A stretch of DNA of 64,000 nt from Phlebotomus papatasi (taxonomy: Eukaryota; Arthropoda; Insecta; Diptera; Psychodidae): positions 85,250,627-85,314,626 of the forward strand of contig NC_077223.1 in NCBI RefSeq assembly GCF_024763615.1. The letters run 5' to 3'. Each line of letters opens with the position of its first letter. Position 1 is the first letter of the stretch. The notes below the pieces were generated by a model. The model saw nothing but the letters and a program-made list of their open reading frames with translations, did not search any database and had not been told where the DNA came from. Both the position numbers and the translations under genes were made by a program. Below are positions 34,038 to 43,871 of this stretch, in pieces.

Positions 34038-34726
34038 ATGACGGAATCAGCGCAAACTGTGAAGAATTGCATCACGCTCAGCGGTTCATCAACAATCATC
34101 TGCGAATATCTCAGTAAATCCATGGAATCTAGTAATATTTTATTAGAGTGAGTTCTAGAGGGTTTATTTTTGCAGATTATGGCGTGAATTCCATCCTCTT
34201 CCAGCGAGGAATCTACCCACCAGAATCTTTCTCCACGACTCAGCAATACGGTTTAACAATTTTCATGTCAAAAGACGAGAAAATTACAGAATTCCTGAGC
34301 AAGGTTCTGTCTCAGGCACAAGAATGGATCACGAATAACAAGGTGGAGAAGATCTCTTTGGTCATCACGAATGCCCACACTAAGGAGACTTTGGAGTGCT
34401 GGGATTTCAAGATTGACAGCGATCGGGAGAATATTTCCAGGGAAAATGGGAAGGATACAACTTCTTCCAAGGATTTGAAGAGGATTCAGCAGGAAATTCG
34501 AGATGTCATGAGACAAATTAGTGCCACTGTGTCTTTTTTGCCGCTGTTGGACTGTGTCTGTTCCTTTGATGTGCTCATTTATACGCTCCGGGACATGGAA
34601 GTCCCTGAGCAATGGGACAATACTGAGGGTGTTTTTATCCAGAATGCTCAGGCAGTTCAGCTGAAATCTTTCTCCACTGGCCTGCATAAGATGACCACGA
34701 TTGTTAATTACAAAATGAATTTGTGA
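34038..34726 (+). CDS. mad2: Mad2, spindle assembly checkpoint HORMA protein
   Basis: Exons 34038-34113 and 34176-34726 (62-bp GT-AG intron) encode 208 residues, matching the usual size of about 205. The start MTESAQTVKNCITLSGSS fits the short N-terminal arm. Splicing after EYL gives EYLNYGVNSILFQRGIYP, the most conserved Mad2 stretch. The HORMA domain fills the protein. The C-terminal safety-belt part (GLHKMTTIVNYKMNL) is present, so the two-state fold used to capture Cdc20 should be intact. Mad2 acts at unattached kinetochores and in the mitotic checkpoint complex that inhibits APC/C. An unspliced reading would stop after SMESSNILLE. The next gene starts only 128 bp after the stop on the same strand. 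Confidence 0.95.
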
Positions 34727-34854
34727 ATTTTCCAGCTTTTCCCAGTTTTTCCAAAGTTTTCGTCAAGTTTTCAAATACACGTCAAAACTCAACGAAGAGG
34801 TCTTTTGTTTGTGCTTTGGCTTTGTGAAGATTTCCGGAGGTTTTTTCAAGTGAA

Positions 34855-35574
34855 ATGGGCAGCGGAGGTGATGTCTTGGTACCCCCACCGTGTGATTATG
34901 GTCCAAATCTTAAGGTCATTCCCAAGAATGACCAAATCAAGGAGTTGCAAACAATTCTCAGGGATAAGTGAGGTTATGGCACGTGGGAGGATCCGGAAAG
35001 GATTTTCATGGGGGATTTCTTTTTGTGCAGGAACACCACAAGGAGTGATTTTAAGTTCTACGCTGATCGATTGATTCGGCTGGTGATTGAGGAGAGTCTC
35101 AATCAGCTTCCTTACTCTCCAATAACTGTCTTAACGCCCACGGGAGCCAGCTACGATGGGCTGAAATATCGTTCCGGGAACTGTGGGGTGTCAATTGTGC
35201 GATCCGGGGAGGCTATGGAACAGGGTCTGAGGGATTGCTGTCGTTCTATTCGCATTGGAAAGATTCTGGTGGAGTCTGATGCGGAAACGCATGTCGCCCG
35301 GGTGGTTTATGCTCGATTCCCGGAAGATATCTCCCGGCGACAGGTTCTGCTCATGTATCCCATCATGTCCACAGGGAATACAGTCATCCAGGCGGTCAAT
35401 GTGCTCAAAGAGCATGGAGTTCCCGAGGGATGCATCATATTGTCCAATCTCTTTTGCACTCCAATGGCTGCTAAGACAATTGTTTCTGCCTTTCCGGAAA
35501 TGAAGATTCTCACCTCAGAGCTCCATCCCGTGGCCCCCAATCACTTTGGACAAAAGTATTTTGGTACTGATTGA
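34855..35574 (+). CDS. Uracil phosphoribosyltransferase homologue (UPRT-like)
   Basis: Exons 34855-34967 and 35031-35574 (63-bp GT-AG intron) give 218 residues. The start MGSGGDVLVPPPCDYGPNLK leads into the family block NDQIKELQTILRD. The rest holds very conserved animal UPRT motifs: FYADRLIRLVIEE, GNCGVSIVRSGEAMEQGLR, DCCRSIRIGKIL, and the PRPP-loop region YPIMSTGNTVIQA, ending HPVAPNHFGQKYFGTD. UPRT converts uracil and PRPP to UMP, but animal homologues differ from microbial enzymes in the PRPP loop and C-terminal uracil site. Here the loop has YPIMSTGNT, where microbial enzymes have an acidic residue before the proline. Catalytic activity is therefore uncertain. It corresponds to the gene known as krishah in Drosophila. 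Its 3' end overlaps that of the zinc-finger gene opposite. Confidence 0.93.
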
Positions 35575-35674
35575 AGATTTCTCTTGGTTTTCTTGTCTTT
35601 TTTGTACGAGATTTTTTAGGTTATGTTTTTATCGAGTCAGATTCCGGGAATTGAAAAAGTCTTTCCGGGAATTG

Positions 35675-35680
35675 TTTATT
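35675..35680 (-). terminator. Poly(A) signal of the zinc-finger gene (minus strand)
   Basis: On the minus strand this reads AATAAA, 58 bases past the zinc-finger stop. It lies upstream of the opposing UPRT signal, so the two transcripts should overlap by tens of bases. Confidence 0.6.
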
Positions 35681-35695
35681 TAAAAGAACACCCCA

Positions 35696-35705
35696 AATAA
35701 ATAAA
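35696..35705 (+). terminator. Poly(A) signals of the UPRT gene (plus strand)
   Basis: Two overlapping AATAAA copies begin at 35696 and 35700, about 122 bases after the UPRT stop and 34 bases before the end of the opposite zinc-finger coding sequence. Confidence 0.65.
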
Positions 35706-35738
35706 ATGTAAAATTTTAGCTTCTCTAAGCCTCTCTAA

Positions 35739-36869
35739 TTAGTCTTTTTCCTGTTTTATGTCTACGGCGGGGATGTAATTCGTGTCTATCAGGCAGAGAT
35801 CCTTGTGCCGCTTCAGGATATGATTGTGCAGGGATTTTCTCCGTACGATTTTGAAGCAATGCGGGCAGGGCGTAGGTTCTCGCTCTTCACAGTGTTCTCG
35901 CATGTGTTTCCTCAGGGCATTCTTCCACGGGAAGGTCTCATTGCAGATCTCACAGGAGAGTGGCTTCAAGCCTCTCTCGTGGATCCTCATGTGACTGACT
36001 AGAACGGCTTTTATCTTGAAAGTTCTGGCGCATCTTGTGCACTGGAAGGGTTTGTCGGCGCTGTGAATGGCTAAATGTTTGTCCAGATTGTGCTGATACT
36101 TGAATTTCCGGGGACAATGTGGGCAGGCAATTATCTTCTCCTGATGCACCTTCACGTGCTGAGTGTATCTACATTTGTCCCTCATGACCTTCCCACAGTC
36201 TGGGCAGTTGTAAAACTGCCGGATTCGCGGCTTCTTCTCATGAATCTGCCGGACATGCCGATGCAGATGAGATTTATCTGTGAATTTCTTCTCACAGAGA
36301 TCACACTTGTGCCTCTTCTCCCCATGGATGGCCATGTGGTTCCTCAGGTAACTCGGAGTCTTAAAGGGTTTGTGGCAAACCGGACACGGAAACAGACATG
36401 ATTCCACATGGATCTTCCTGTGACGGTTCAGCCCTTTCCTGGCTGAAAACGCCTTGAAACACTCCACACATTGGTACTTTTTCTCAATGGGCGGAGGTAT
36501 CAAGGGAGGATTTAACGGACAAGGAATGGAAAAGGTCAGTTGAGGACTTTCCGGAATTGCATTATCACAGACAGGGACTCCCTCCTCTTCCACATCCAAA
36601 ATTTCCTTCTTCACTTCAATCCTTTCAGTCTGTTCAATCTCTGTTACCTCAAACTTAACGATTCCGGGCATTCCAGGACACCCAGGATCTGCAACAACAC
36701 TAAAAAAAACCTCTTTGATAACCAAAATTCCCGGATTGATAAGACTGATAACTCACTTGTATACACAATTGAATTTCTGCTCCTCCTCATCAACTGAAAA
36801 CTCTTCTTTAACTATTCCTAAATCCAATCCCACGTCCTCAACTTCCTTCTTTATATTTTTAATATCCAT
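35739..36869 (-). CDS. C2H2 zinc-finger protein, eight fingers
   Basis: Exons 36869-36757 and 36699-35739 (57-bp intron, GTGAGT...TTTTTAG) encode 357 residues. The start MDIKNIKKEVEDVGLDLGIV precedes an acidic, proline-rich N-terminal third without a visible ZAD domain. Eight fingers follow from about residue 120: YQCVEC, FPCPVC, HKCDLC, YNCPDC, IACPHC, FQCTRC, LSCEIC and TPCPHC each start a CX2C...HX3-4H unit; the last is shorter. Several psi-K-x-E sites (IKKE, VKEE, VKKE, IKQE near the C terminus) are possible SUMO acceptors. The role is probably sequence-specific transcriptional control in the nucleus, but no orthologue is named with confidence. It is convergent with the UPRT gene. Confidence 0.9.
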
Positions 36870-37216
36870 TTTATTTGTTTTTGAGGGAGAGCCTCAAAAA
36901 AAGTTTGTTTTGATTTTGCACACTGAAAAAAATTCGACGGTATCAATTGCATGCAAGTAAATTTGTCTTGCCATTAGCTGTGTGAAATGCATTACGTTTG
37001 TAAGGTATATGTAATGTAGGGCTATTCAAAAATTAACTGAAATTCTTGAGATGAGAGCCGAGGTGAGCCGAGTTATATGCATTTCCTCGGGTAGGGGAGA
37101 CTGGGGCAAAATGTGTCAAAACGAAGATTTCAGTATTCACTGTTTTCTAAAATAAAAGAGACTGAGGCTTGAAATTTTTATTATATGTAGATAGCCTTCA
37201 TGAACCTTCTTAACTT

Positions 37217-38013
37217 AACCCTCTAACAGTGTTTTTTTTAATATTCGAAAAAAAAGTTCTAAAACAATGTTTTCTAGGATAATTATGATCCAATAAAGTC
37301 GAAAAACCATCCATTCTTCATTATCTTTTTTTAGTTTAGGCGCTAGGTGAGAAAATATAAATTTTTTTGAAACTCTTTTTGCTTCTAAAATTCACATTTT
37401 TAGTTTTTTCAAATTTTTTAAATAAAATATACAAAGTAGAATGACATAACCTTTCAGTAAAAAATAAATTTATTTTACTCAGATAACTTTAAATCGGTAT
37501 TTTTATGGAAATTGGAAATGAGTTTTTTTGCATAAATATTTTTTGTTGCTTTTTCTCTGACCTATCACACAAAACTGGGAATACAGTAGTGTCTCGCTAT
37601 AGTCCATATTTGGTTTCAAATTTGACACTTGGGTCGCACTATAGTCCATGTAATTTTTTAAAATTATCAACGATTTTTAGTATTGAAAGTGCTCGACGAC
37701 TTCCACTTTCTTTGCGATTGTGGTACTTATCCTTGCTCTCTTGATTGTGGATCACAATTATCACAACTACTTAATAAAGTTTGCCAAAAATATTAAAATA
37801 ATTATGCATGTCGCATACTAAAAAACATAACCTAACTTAAAATCAGTGTTTTGAAATCAACGGTCGATAAATTGTGGACTATAGAGCGATGGCCTATAGC
37901 GAGACTCTACTGTAGCAACAAAAAACGAAGAGTCAAAATGAGTTCAAACGTTCAAACTTTCAAGAGATGTTTATAAGACTATTACCAAGGACACTATAGC
38001 ACTTTTAAATAAT
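37217..38013 (-). repeat. Right inverted repeat of the bracket, carrying a MITE insertion
   Basis: This is the reverse complement of 33145-33608, from AACCCTCTAAC to ACTTTTAAATAAT, split by the MITE at 37584-37912. Outside the MITE the two copies differ by scattered changes and small indels. Confidence 0.8.
37584..37912. mobile_element. Mariner-like MITE, CAGTAG..CTATAG family (copy 2), TA duplication proven
   Basis: The element runs from CAGTAGTGTCTCGCTATAG to GCGAGACTCTACTG with TA on each side (37582-37583 and 37913-37914). The paralogous empty site (GCTATTCCC at 33231, opposite orientation) has one TA only. It is close in length to copy 1 at 11252-11591. Confidence 0.88.
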
Positions 38014-38033
38014 CACTAAAACAAGGTGAATTA

Positions 38034-38800
38034 TTGACCAGTTTCTTGTGGGATGTCCAGGAAGTGCTAAAAAAGACACCCAGCTCCTGCTTGCAAACAG
38101 ATTCCTCAAAATATTTCACACAATAACACTTTAACACACATTTCTCTCAACACGATGTCATTGCAGACACATTAAACTTTCTCAAAAGCATAAAAGATAC
38201 TTCCTGGACAATCAGAATTCACCAAAATCAAGAAGAATAGGTAAAACTTCCCTGAAAACAATCTCCTGCCCTGCCAAATGTCAAAATTATCGGCCATATT
38301 GGAAAAAATGTCGCTCCCGCTTGGAATTTTGTTACAAGGTTGGTGTCAAAAACAAATGGCGGGCCTTGGCGGGATAACCTTACATTTGACCTGTAGACTT
38401 TTTGGGGACGAGAGTACCCAAAAAGTTTGAACAAGTTTTTTGAAAATTTAAGAAAAAAATATTTTTCGAATTTATGCAATCTGTAATTGTTAATTGTCAT
38501 ACTTATTGGCCCCGAGAGGTTTTTTCTTATTCTGGTCTAGAAATATCAAAAAAGTCACAATATCTGCAAGGAAGCAGAAAATCGAAAATTCACGGTGTTT
38601 GACCAAAAATATCTAAGCTCAGGAGTTAATTAGGATCCTGCAAAAAATATCCTAGATTTGGACATCCTTATAGTTTGTAATCACCGACAAGAAACGGATT
38701 TTTATCGATTTTAGATAGTCTAAAAAAATTGTTGTTTCCATGCGTACCCAGAGTCCCAAAGGAGACGAAAGCGTTAACCGTTTCAGACGCTTTCTCAGAA
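38034..38800. repeat. Dispersed 0.77-kb repeat (copy 1)
   Basis: It matches 54960-55720 in reverse orientation over most of its length, from CAGTTTCTTGTGGGATGTCC through CGGCCATATTGG, GGCGGGATAACCTTACATTT and GAGTCCCAAAGGAGACGAAAG. No frame spans it. The right edge GGAGACGAAAGCGTTAAC corresponds to the TTAACTCTTTCGTCTCC edge of the other copy, suggesting TTAA-targeted insertion. Confidence 0.7.
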
Positions 38801-38867
38801 ATTATTTCACACTGTTTGTCCGTCTGTGCATTTTTCCGACTATCCGTCCGTGTGCCCTAGACACACT

Positions 38868-38966
38868 TACGGCTTAAGCCGAGAAACGATTTAGTGGAAA
38901 ATTATAGAAATGTAGTTTAATGATTTATCAAATATAATTAAGCTAAGCCGTTTCTCGGCTGATCCT
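38868..38966. repeat. Small hairpin, GGCTTAAGCCGAGAAACG
   Basis: GGCTTAAGCCGAGAAACGAT pairs with AAGCCGTTTCTCGGCTGATCC about 60 bp away, forming a strong stem. Probably a short MITE; no duplication seen. Confidence 0.5.
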
Positions 38967-39305
38967 CCGGTCTGTCGAAGCCCTTACTAAGCCTAGAGCC
39001 TGACGGAATTATGCACATACAATTATGCAATTTTGCCTACCATTGGGAGTCAATATGTTAAACAATTTTTGAGATACGCCTCAATGTAGAATGTAGACTA
39101 AATAGTCGCTGGAAATTTGAAGAGACTATGCTTATTTTTCAGAATAAAACTTTAATTTTCCTTATTAAGGTAAAATTTTTAAATATTCTAACAATTTATT
39201 GAAGGATTTTTTGAAGGATTTATTGAAGCCAAAAATACTGTTTGTTAATGCCTTTCTTGCCAAAAGAAATCTCCTGCGGATATGCAAATTTTCTCGATGC
39301 ATAAC

Positions 39306-39415
39306 GGCCTCTACACACTAGAGAATTTTATATCTATATTGAAGTAAATTTCCTATGCATGTGTAGGAAAAACACTTCAATATGGACAAAAATTTCTCTA
39401 GTGTGTAGTCGCCAT
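39306..39415. mobile_element. Small hairpin MITE, GGCCTCTACACA family (copy 2)
   Basis: GGCCTCTACACACTAGAGAA and TTCTCTAGTGTGTAGTCGCC are inverted ends, as at 10917-11064. Total about 110 bp. Confidence 0.65.
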
Positions 39416-40721
39416 AAGGCAATTTTGCGCGTATTTTTTCGGTCCCGAAAATGTCCATAATCCCGGAACGAGTGTAGATATTGAGATTTGGGACCTTCGA
39501 TTTCAATCGATTCAATAAATCGGTTGAGAATCGGCAAACGGTAAATTTTATACTTACTTTTTTTTTTTACTGGAGTTTGTGGAGTTCAAGCAGTAAAAAA
39601 CTATCGAATCCATCGAATCCGACTTTTTTGAATTCTTCAAGGTTATTTACAAGACGTTTTACATCTACGTGACGTTACGTTCGGTCTGTGGTTTCTCGTC
39701 CAAAAATGTTTAAAAAGGGGCTTTCAATGGCTATTCAAATAGTTTTTGAACTACTCATTTTGCCATAAAAAAAAATCATAATTTTTTAAGAATTAAAAAA
39801 ATAAAATTTAAAAATAAAAGTTCTTAGGGTAAGTGTGCCAAATTTCGGCATAGTTGCATGCAAGCGCCAAAGTCTCAAGTTTGAAATGTAATATTTTTAA
39901 TAAAAATTGATTTTTTTAATTCCTTCTTCTTAAGGAGTGTTGCTTGGGACCTTGTAAACCGTTTATCGTCTTTATTTACTCTAAAATCATTCTTAATACA
40001 TTTTAAAATGAATAAAAATGTAGAGATAGATTTGGTGCCCTATTTCGGCCACCTTATTTCTCATAGTTCTTTGCCCTTAGGGAATTCTTTCAATGACTTT
40101 TTCACGTCATCTCGTTTGTCGAAGCTACATTTTTTGTCATTCTTTTGCATTGTATAATCTCTAGAGCATGTAAAAACTAAAAATTCATGGAAATTCGAGG
40201 AACAAAAAAGGTGGCCGGAATTGCAAGCTGTCCGGAATTTGGCACACTTACCCTATATAATAATATTTCGTGTGGTTCATGTGGGCCAATTAGTGAGAGT
40301 TGAAATAGGTAAATTTAACATCAAAAAAGAGATGACAAAGCGTCCCAGCTTTGTGGAAGAATACCAGTATACTGGTTTATTACCGATTAAAATTAAATTT
40401 ATCCACAAATCGGAAAACAATTCTGAACTAAAAAATTAGCTAAGAAGTGTGCATTTTAGCATGTTCCTCTTATTAGTAACATACTTACACGTAAGTGGAA
40501 GGGATATCCGAGAAAAATAAATTAATTACGATTACTTTATCAATTCATTGCCGATTGAGACTGATATAGTCGGATAAGAAATACCAAGACCTTTCCAAAA
40601 ACTCTAAATTAAACCAAATTGGTTAAAAAATGAGATCTCCAATGTGATTGAACTTTGACCTTCAAAAATTCAAAATGACGATTTTTCCGGTCATAGGTAT
40701 GTTTGGACGAAATGTTCACCT

Positions 40722-42616
40722 ATAAGGGAAGAGTACCCCGGATCGGAATGTTAAGAGGCATGCTCGATATTTAGTTGAATACACTATGCAACACGGTTTT
40801 TTTAACGGAGATCTCACATGGTACGTTTGATAGAGTCAAGTCCCCTGATTAAGAATCTGGTCTTGGTTTTGCTCCTATACGTAACAATTTTTTTTATTAA
40901 TACTTTTATATTTTTTCTGCTTTGCCTTACATTATCCGTTATATCTCAGGTTCTAGTGAACGGAACTTGAAAAGTGTGGGTGCGTTGGAAAGCTCATTAG
41001 TCGAGCTTAAATTTTGATTATTACAAAAAACCTTGTAAAACCACTCCTTCGGGGTGTAAAATTGAAGTTTCTCTAAAAATTACCAAAAAAATGGTCCTAA
41101 AGTGAGGTTTTAAAAATTTGTATAAAATAAACTAAACAAAATATTAAAAATCCAATGATACCAGGTGATAGGCCACACTTAGAACTACAATTTTGTTCAT
41201 CTGAGACATCGGGCTCCGATCACTCTAAATGCCTCATTTGTTGGTTTTTGTCATTTTCCAAAAATATGAAGTACCTATTTTAGAGCAAATTCCCTAAACA
41301 TTTCTGAGAAAATATCTTTTAAAACTTATGTGAAACATACATAAATGTGGAGATTCTTCTTTGAATTGATCGGGGGACCATCAACATGATTTTCATTTAC
41401 ATTCCCAATCAACCCTCGTTAAAAAGCTTTCAATTTTCCTTTAAGTAATTCAATTTTTGTTTCTATTTATTTCCATCCATCCATCTAATACTATTTCTAG
41501 TAGAGGCTAATTTTAAATGAAAGTGCGATCTAAAGTCATTGAAATATATTTGCGAAATGATCGCTGATGCGTTTTCTATCTATCATAAAAAGCATTCTAA
41601 AATGAATTTAGGGGTTTCTTCTCGCGGTTGAATGTTGATTAGTGATATTAATGAAAATCATGTTGATGGTCCCCCGATCAATTCAAAGAAGAATCTCCAC
41701 ATTTATGTATGTTTCACATAAGTTTTAAAAGATATTTTCTCAGAAATGTTTAGGGAATTTGCTCTAAAATAGGTACTTCATATTTTTGGAAAATGACAAA
41801 AACCAACAAATGAGGCATTTAGAGTGATCGGAGCCCGATGTCTCAGATGAACAAAATTGTAGTTCTAAGTGTGGCCTATCACCTGGTATCATTGGATTTT
41901 TAATATTTTGTTTAGTTTATTTTATACAAATTTTTAAAACCTCACTTTAGGACCATTTTTTTGGTAATTTTTAGAGAAACTTCAATTTTACACCCCGAAG
42001 GAGTGGTTTTACAAGGTTTTTTGTAATAATCAAAATTTAAGCTCGACTAATGAGCTTTCCAACGCACCCACACTTTTCAAGTTCCGTTCACTAGAACCTG
42101 AGATATAACGGATAATGTAAGGCAAAGCAGAAAAAATATAAAAGTATTAATAAAAAAAAATTGTTACGTATAGGAGCAAAACCAAGACCAGATTCTTAAT
42201 CAGGGGACTTGACTCTATCAAACGTACCATGTGAGATCTCCGTTAACAAAAAAAGTTGTGAATTTGTTGCATAGTGATATATAAACCTCAAAATACTATT
42301 TGGTTGTGTCTGCTAATCGGTATATTTTAGTGATCCTAACTGCGCATTTGAATTTTAAATGTTTACAATAAATTAATAAAAAATAGATGTAATTGCAACT
42401 ATGTACTCTGTACCTCGGATCGTCATGAATTTAATTAGGTGCCTCATGAAAAATTGGTTATATAAATTAAATCTGAACTAATGCGCTGCACTTTTTGTGA
42501 GAGTTAAATGGTAAAATTAGCTAATAATGTTTAAAAATTCATTTGAATTGGCGCACAATATGGTAATAACCTGATGATCCGAAGAACACTGCCGATCGCT
42601 AATGCTCTTCCCTTAC
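40722..42616. mobile_element. Element with AAGGGAAGAG ends containing a long palindrome
   Basis: AAGGGAAGAGTACCCCGGATC at the left pairs with GATCGCTAATGCTCTTCCCTT at the right. The right end continues inward as CGGCAGTGTTC on the minus strand, which matches the copy starting at about 30420 (AAGGGAAGAGCACCAGCGATC). No coding content; most of the interior is the palindrome at 40803-42245. Confidence 0.6.
40803..42245. repeat. 1.44-kb near-perfect palindrome (foldback element)
   Basis: The arms 40803 to about 41398 and about 41650 to 42245 are reverse complements with very few differences over almost 600 bp (TAACGGAGATCTCACATGG ... GGTCCCCCGATCAATTCAAAG). The unique spacer is about 250 bp. Imperfect pairing continues outward to CACTATGCAAC on both sides. 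There is no reading frame in the arms. Confidence 0.85.
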
Positions 42617-43424
42617 TACTTCTAAAATATATCCAAAAATGAAAGAAATATTAGTGCCGTTTTCCGAATAAATCAAAAAAGATTGTCCGAGATAATACCC
42701 ACTTATGGAATAGCCATCGAAGACCGGAAGTTTTCAGCTCCACTGCTTACCGTTTCAGCTCCAGAAATAAAATTAAAACTTTTATTGATTCGAGAAATTT
42801 CGTTATATTTGAAATACAAATTCTGCCTACAAAAAGGAGTTTTCCATTATATGAAAATCAAGGTGAAGATCATTGTTATAATGCTGGTAATTCTGGTAAT
42901 TAACAATATTATTGCTACCTATCTTACATTGTTATGTTTTTAAGTTTAACTAATTATTTACAAAACAGAATACCGTTTGATTTTTAATGCATCGTAAAAG
43001 CCTGGTTCATCATGGTTCAATTGAATTGAATAATTCCATAACTGGTAAGATCTATTTAGTAGAGATTTATTTTGAATCTATTTAGTAGAATTAAGGGCAA
43101 TTAATCCATCAGTTTCTTTTTTAAATTCTGCGGTCTTTGTGGCCCTGCATAGCTGCTCCTAAATTGGGAATCTTCCGTAACGAGATTTAACCTCTAATCT
43201 GAGACCCGTGTGACGTGATTATCATAATTAACACTGTCCAGTCTGTCCTGAAGCATTTTATGAGAGGCAAATAAACAACTCTTTTAAATATGTACACATA
43301 TTTATTATTACCATGACTGTTAATAGTAATTAACATTATGATACATTTTAACACATTTGCACAGGCAGTTGTGAATTAGTAGGAATTTTTTTGCAGTCGT
43401 AAAAAAATAATGAAAGAAATTCTT
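42617..43424. other. Intergenic, nothing recognised
   Basis: AT-rich DNA without a recognised element. Its right part (from about 43290, with minus-strand AATAAA near 43300) probably includes the 3' UTR of the glycine-rich peptide gene. Confidence 0.4.
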
Positions 43425-43748
43425 TTAGCCATAATATCCACCACCCCATCCTCCATATCCTCCTCCGTAGCCCCATCCTCTCCTGCGTCCCCATCCGCCT
43501 CCCCATCCACCGCCCCAGCCACGACCGTAGCCACCGCCCCATCCACCTCCGTAGCCTCTGCCATATCCTCCATAGCCTCCCCATCCTCCACGATGAGCAG
43601 ATTCCGCAGTCTTGAAAAGTTCATCAGTAGCATCAGCAGGATCACTGACCACAAGGGCAGCAGGCTGAGCTGCAGAGTCCTCAGAAGCTGGGAAGGCAGC
43701 AGCAAAAGCCGCAAAGCAGCAAACACTCAGAGCTATCACCAACTTCAT
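43425..43748 (-). CDS. Secreted glycine/tryptophan/tyrosine-rich peptide
   Basis: A single-exon frame of 107 residues starts MKLVIALSVCCFAAFAAAF, a clear signal peptide with likely cleavage after the alanine run. A short acidic propeptide-like stretch follows (PASEDSAAQPAALVVSDPAD to about residue 50). The rest is built from GGW, GGY and GRG repeats with several arginines, ending GGYYG. Such cationic Gly/aromatic peptides occur in insect cuticle and among nematode and arthropod antimicrobial peptides, but similarity of composition does not fix the function. The codon pattern is GC-rich against an AT-rich background, which makes the open minus-strand frame convincing. A TATA box and initiator lie upstream. 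Confidence 0.82.
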   Translation of the reverse strand: MKLVIALSVCCFAAFAAAFPASEDSAAQPAALVVSDPADATDELFKTAESAHRGGWGGYGGYGRGYGGGWGGGYGRGWGGGWGGGWGRRRGWGYGGGYGGWGGGYYG

Positions 43749-43836
43749 CTCGATAACTTCTAGCTTTCACTATCACTTCCAATGATAAAAAAAATACTTC
43801 TCTGATCGATATTTTACGTTCGACTTTTGAATGAGT

Positions 43837-43871
43837 TCTGAGAGCGTCTTAGAATTTGACGAGCCTTTATA
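43837..43871 (-). promoter_or_regulatory. TATA box and initiator of the glycine-rich peptide gene
   Basis: On the minus strand TATAAAG occupies 43871-43865 and an arthropod initiator-like TCAGAA lies at 43842-43837. The probable +1 A at 43840 is 31 bases from the first T of the TATA box. The implied 5' leader is about 92 bases with no intron needed. Confidence 0.7.

Noticed and set aside
33718..34041. 107-codon frame immediately before mad2
   Set aside because: It overlaps the mad2 start in another frame and has no family features. More likely leader or promoter sequence.
34268..34687. 139-codon minus-strand frame over mad2
   Set aside because: Antisense shadow of the conserved mad2 coding sequence.
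43410..43763. Ser/Pro/Ala-rich 117-codon plus-strand frame opposite the glycine-rich peptide
   Set aside because: It is the complement of GGW/GGY codons. The minus-strand frame has the signal peptide, promoter and stop, so it is the real gene.
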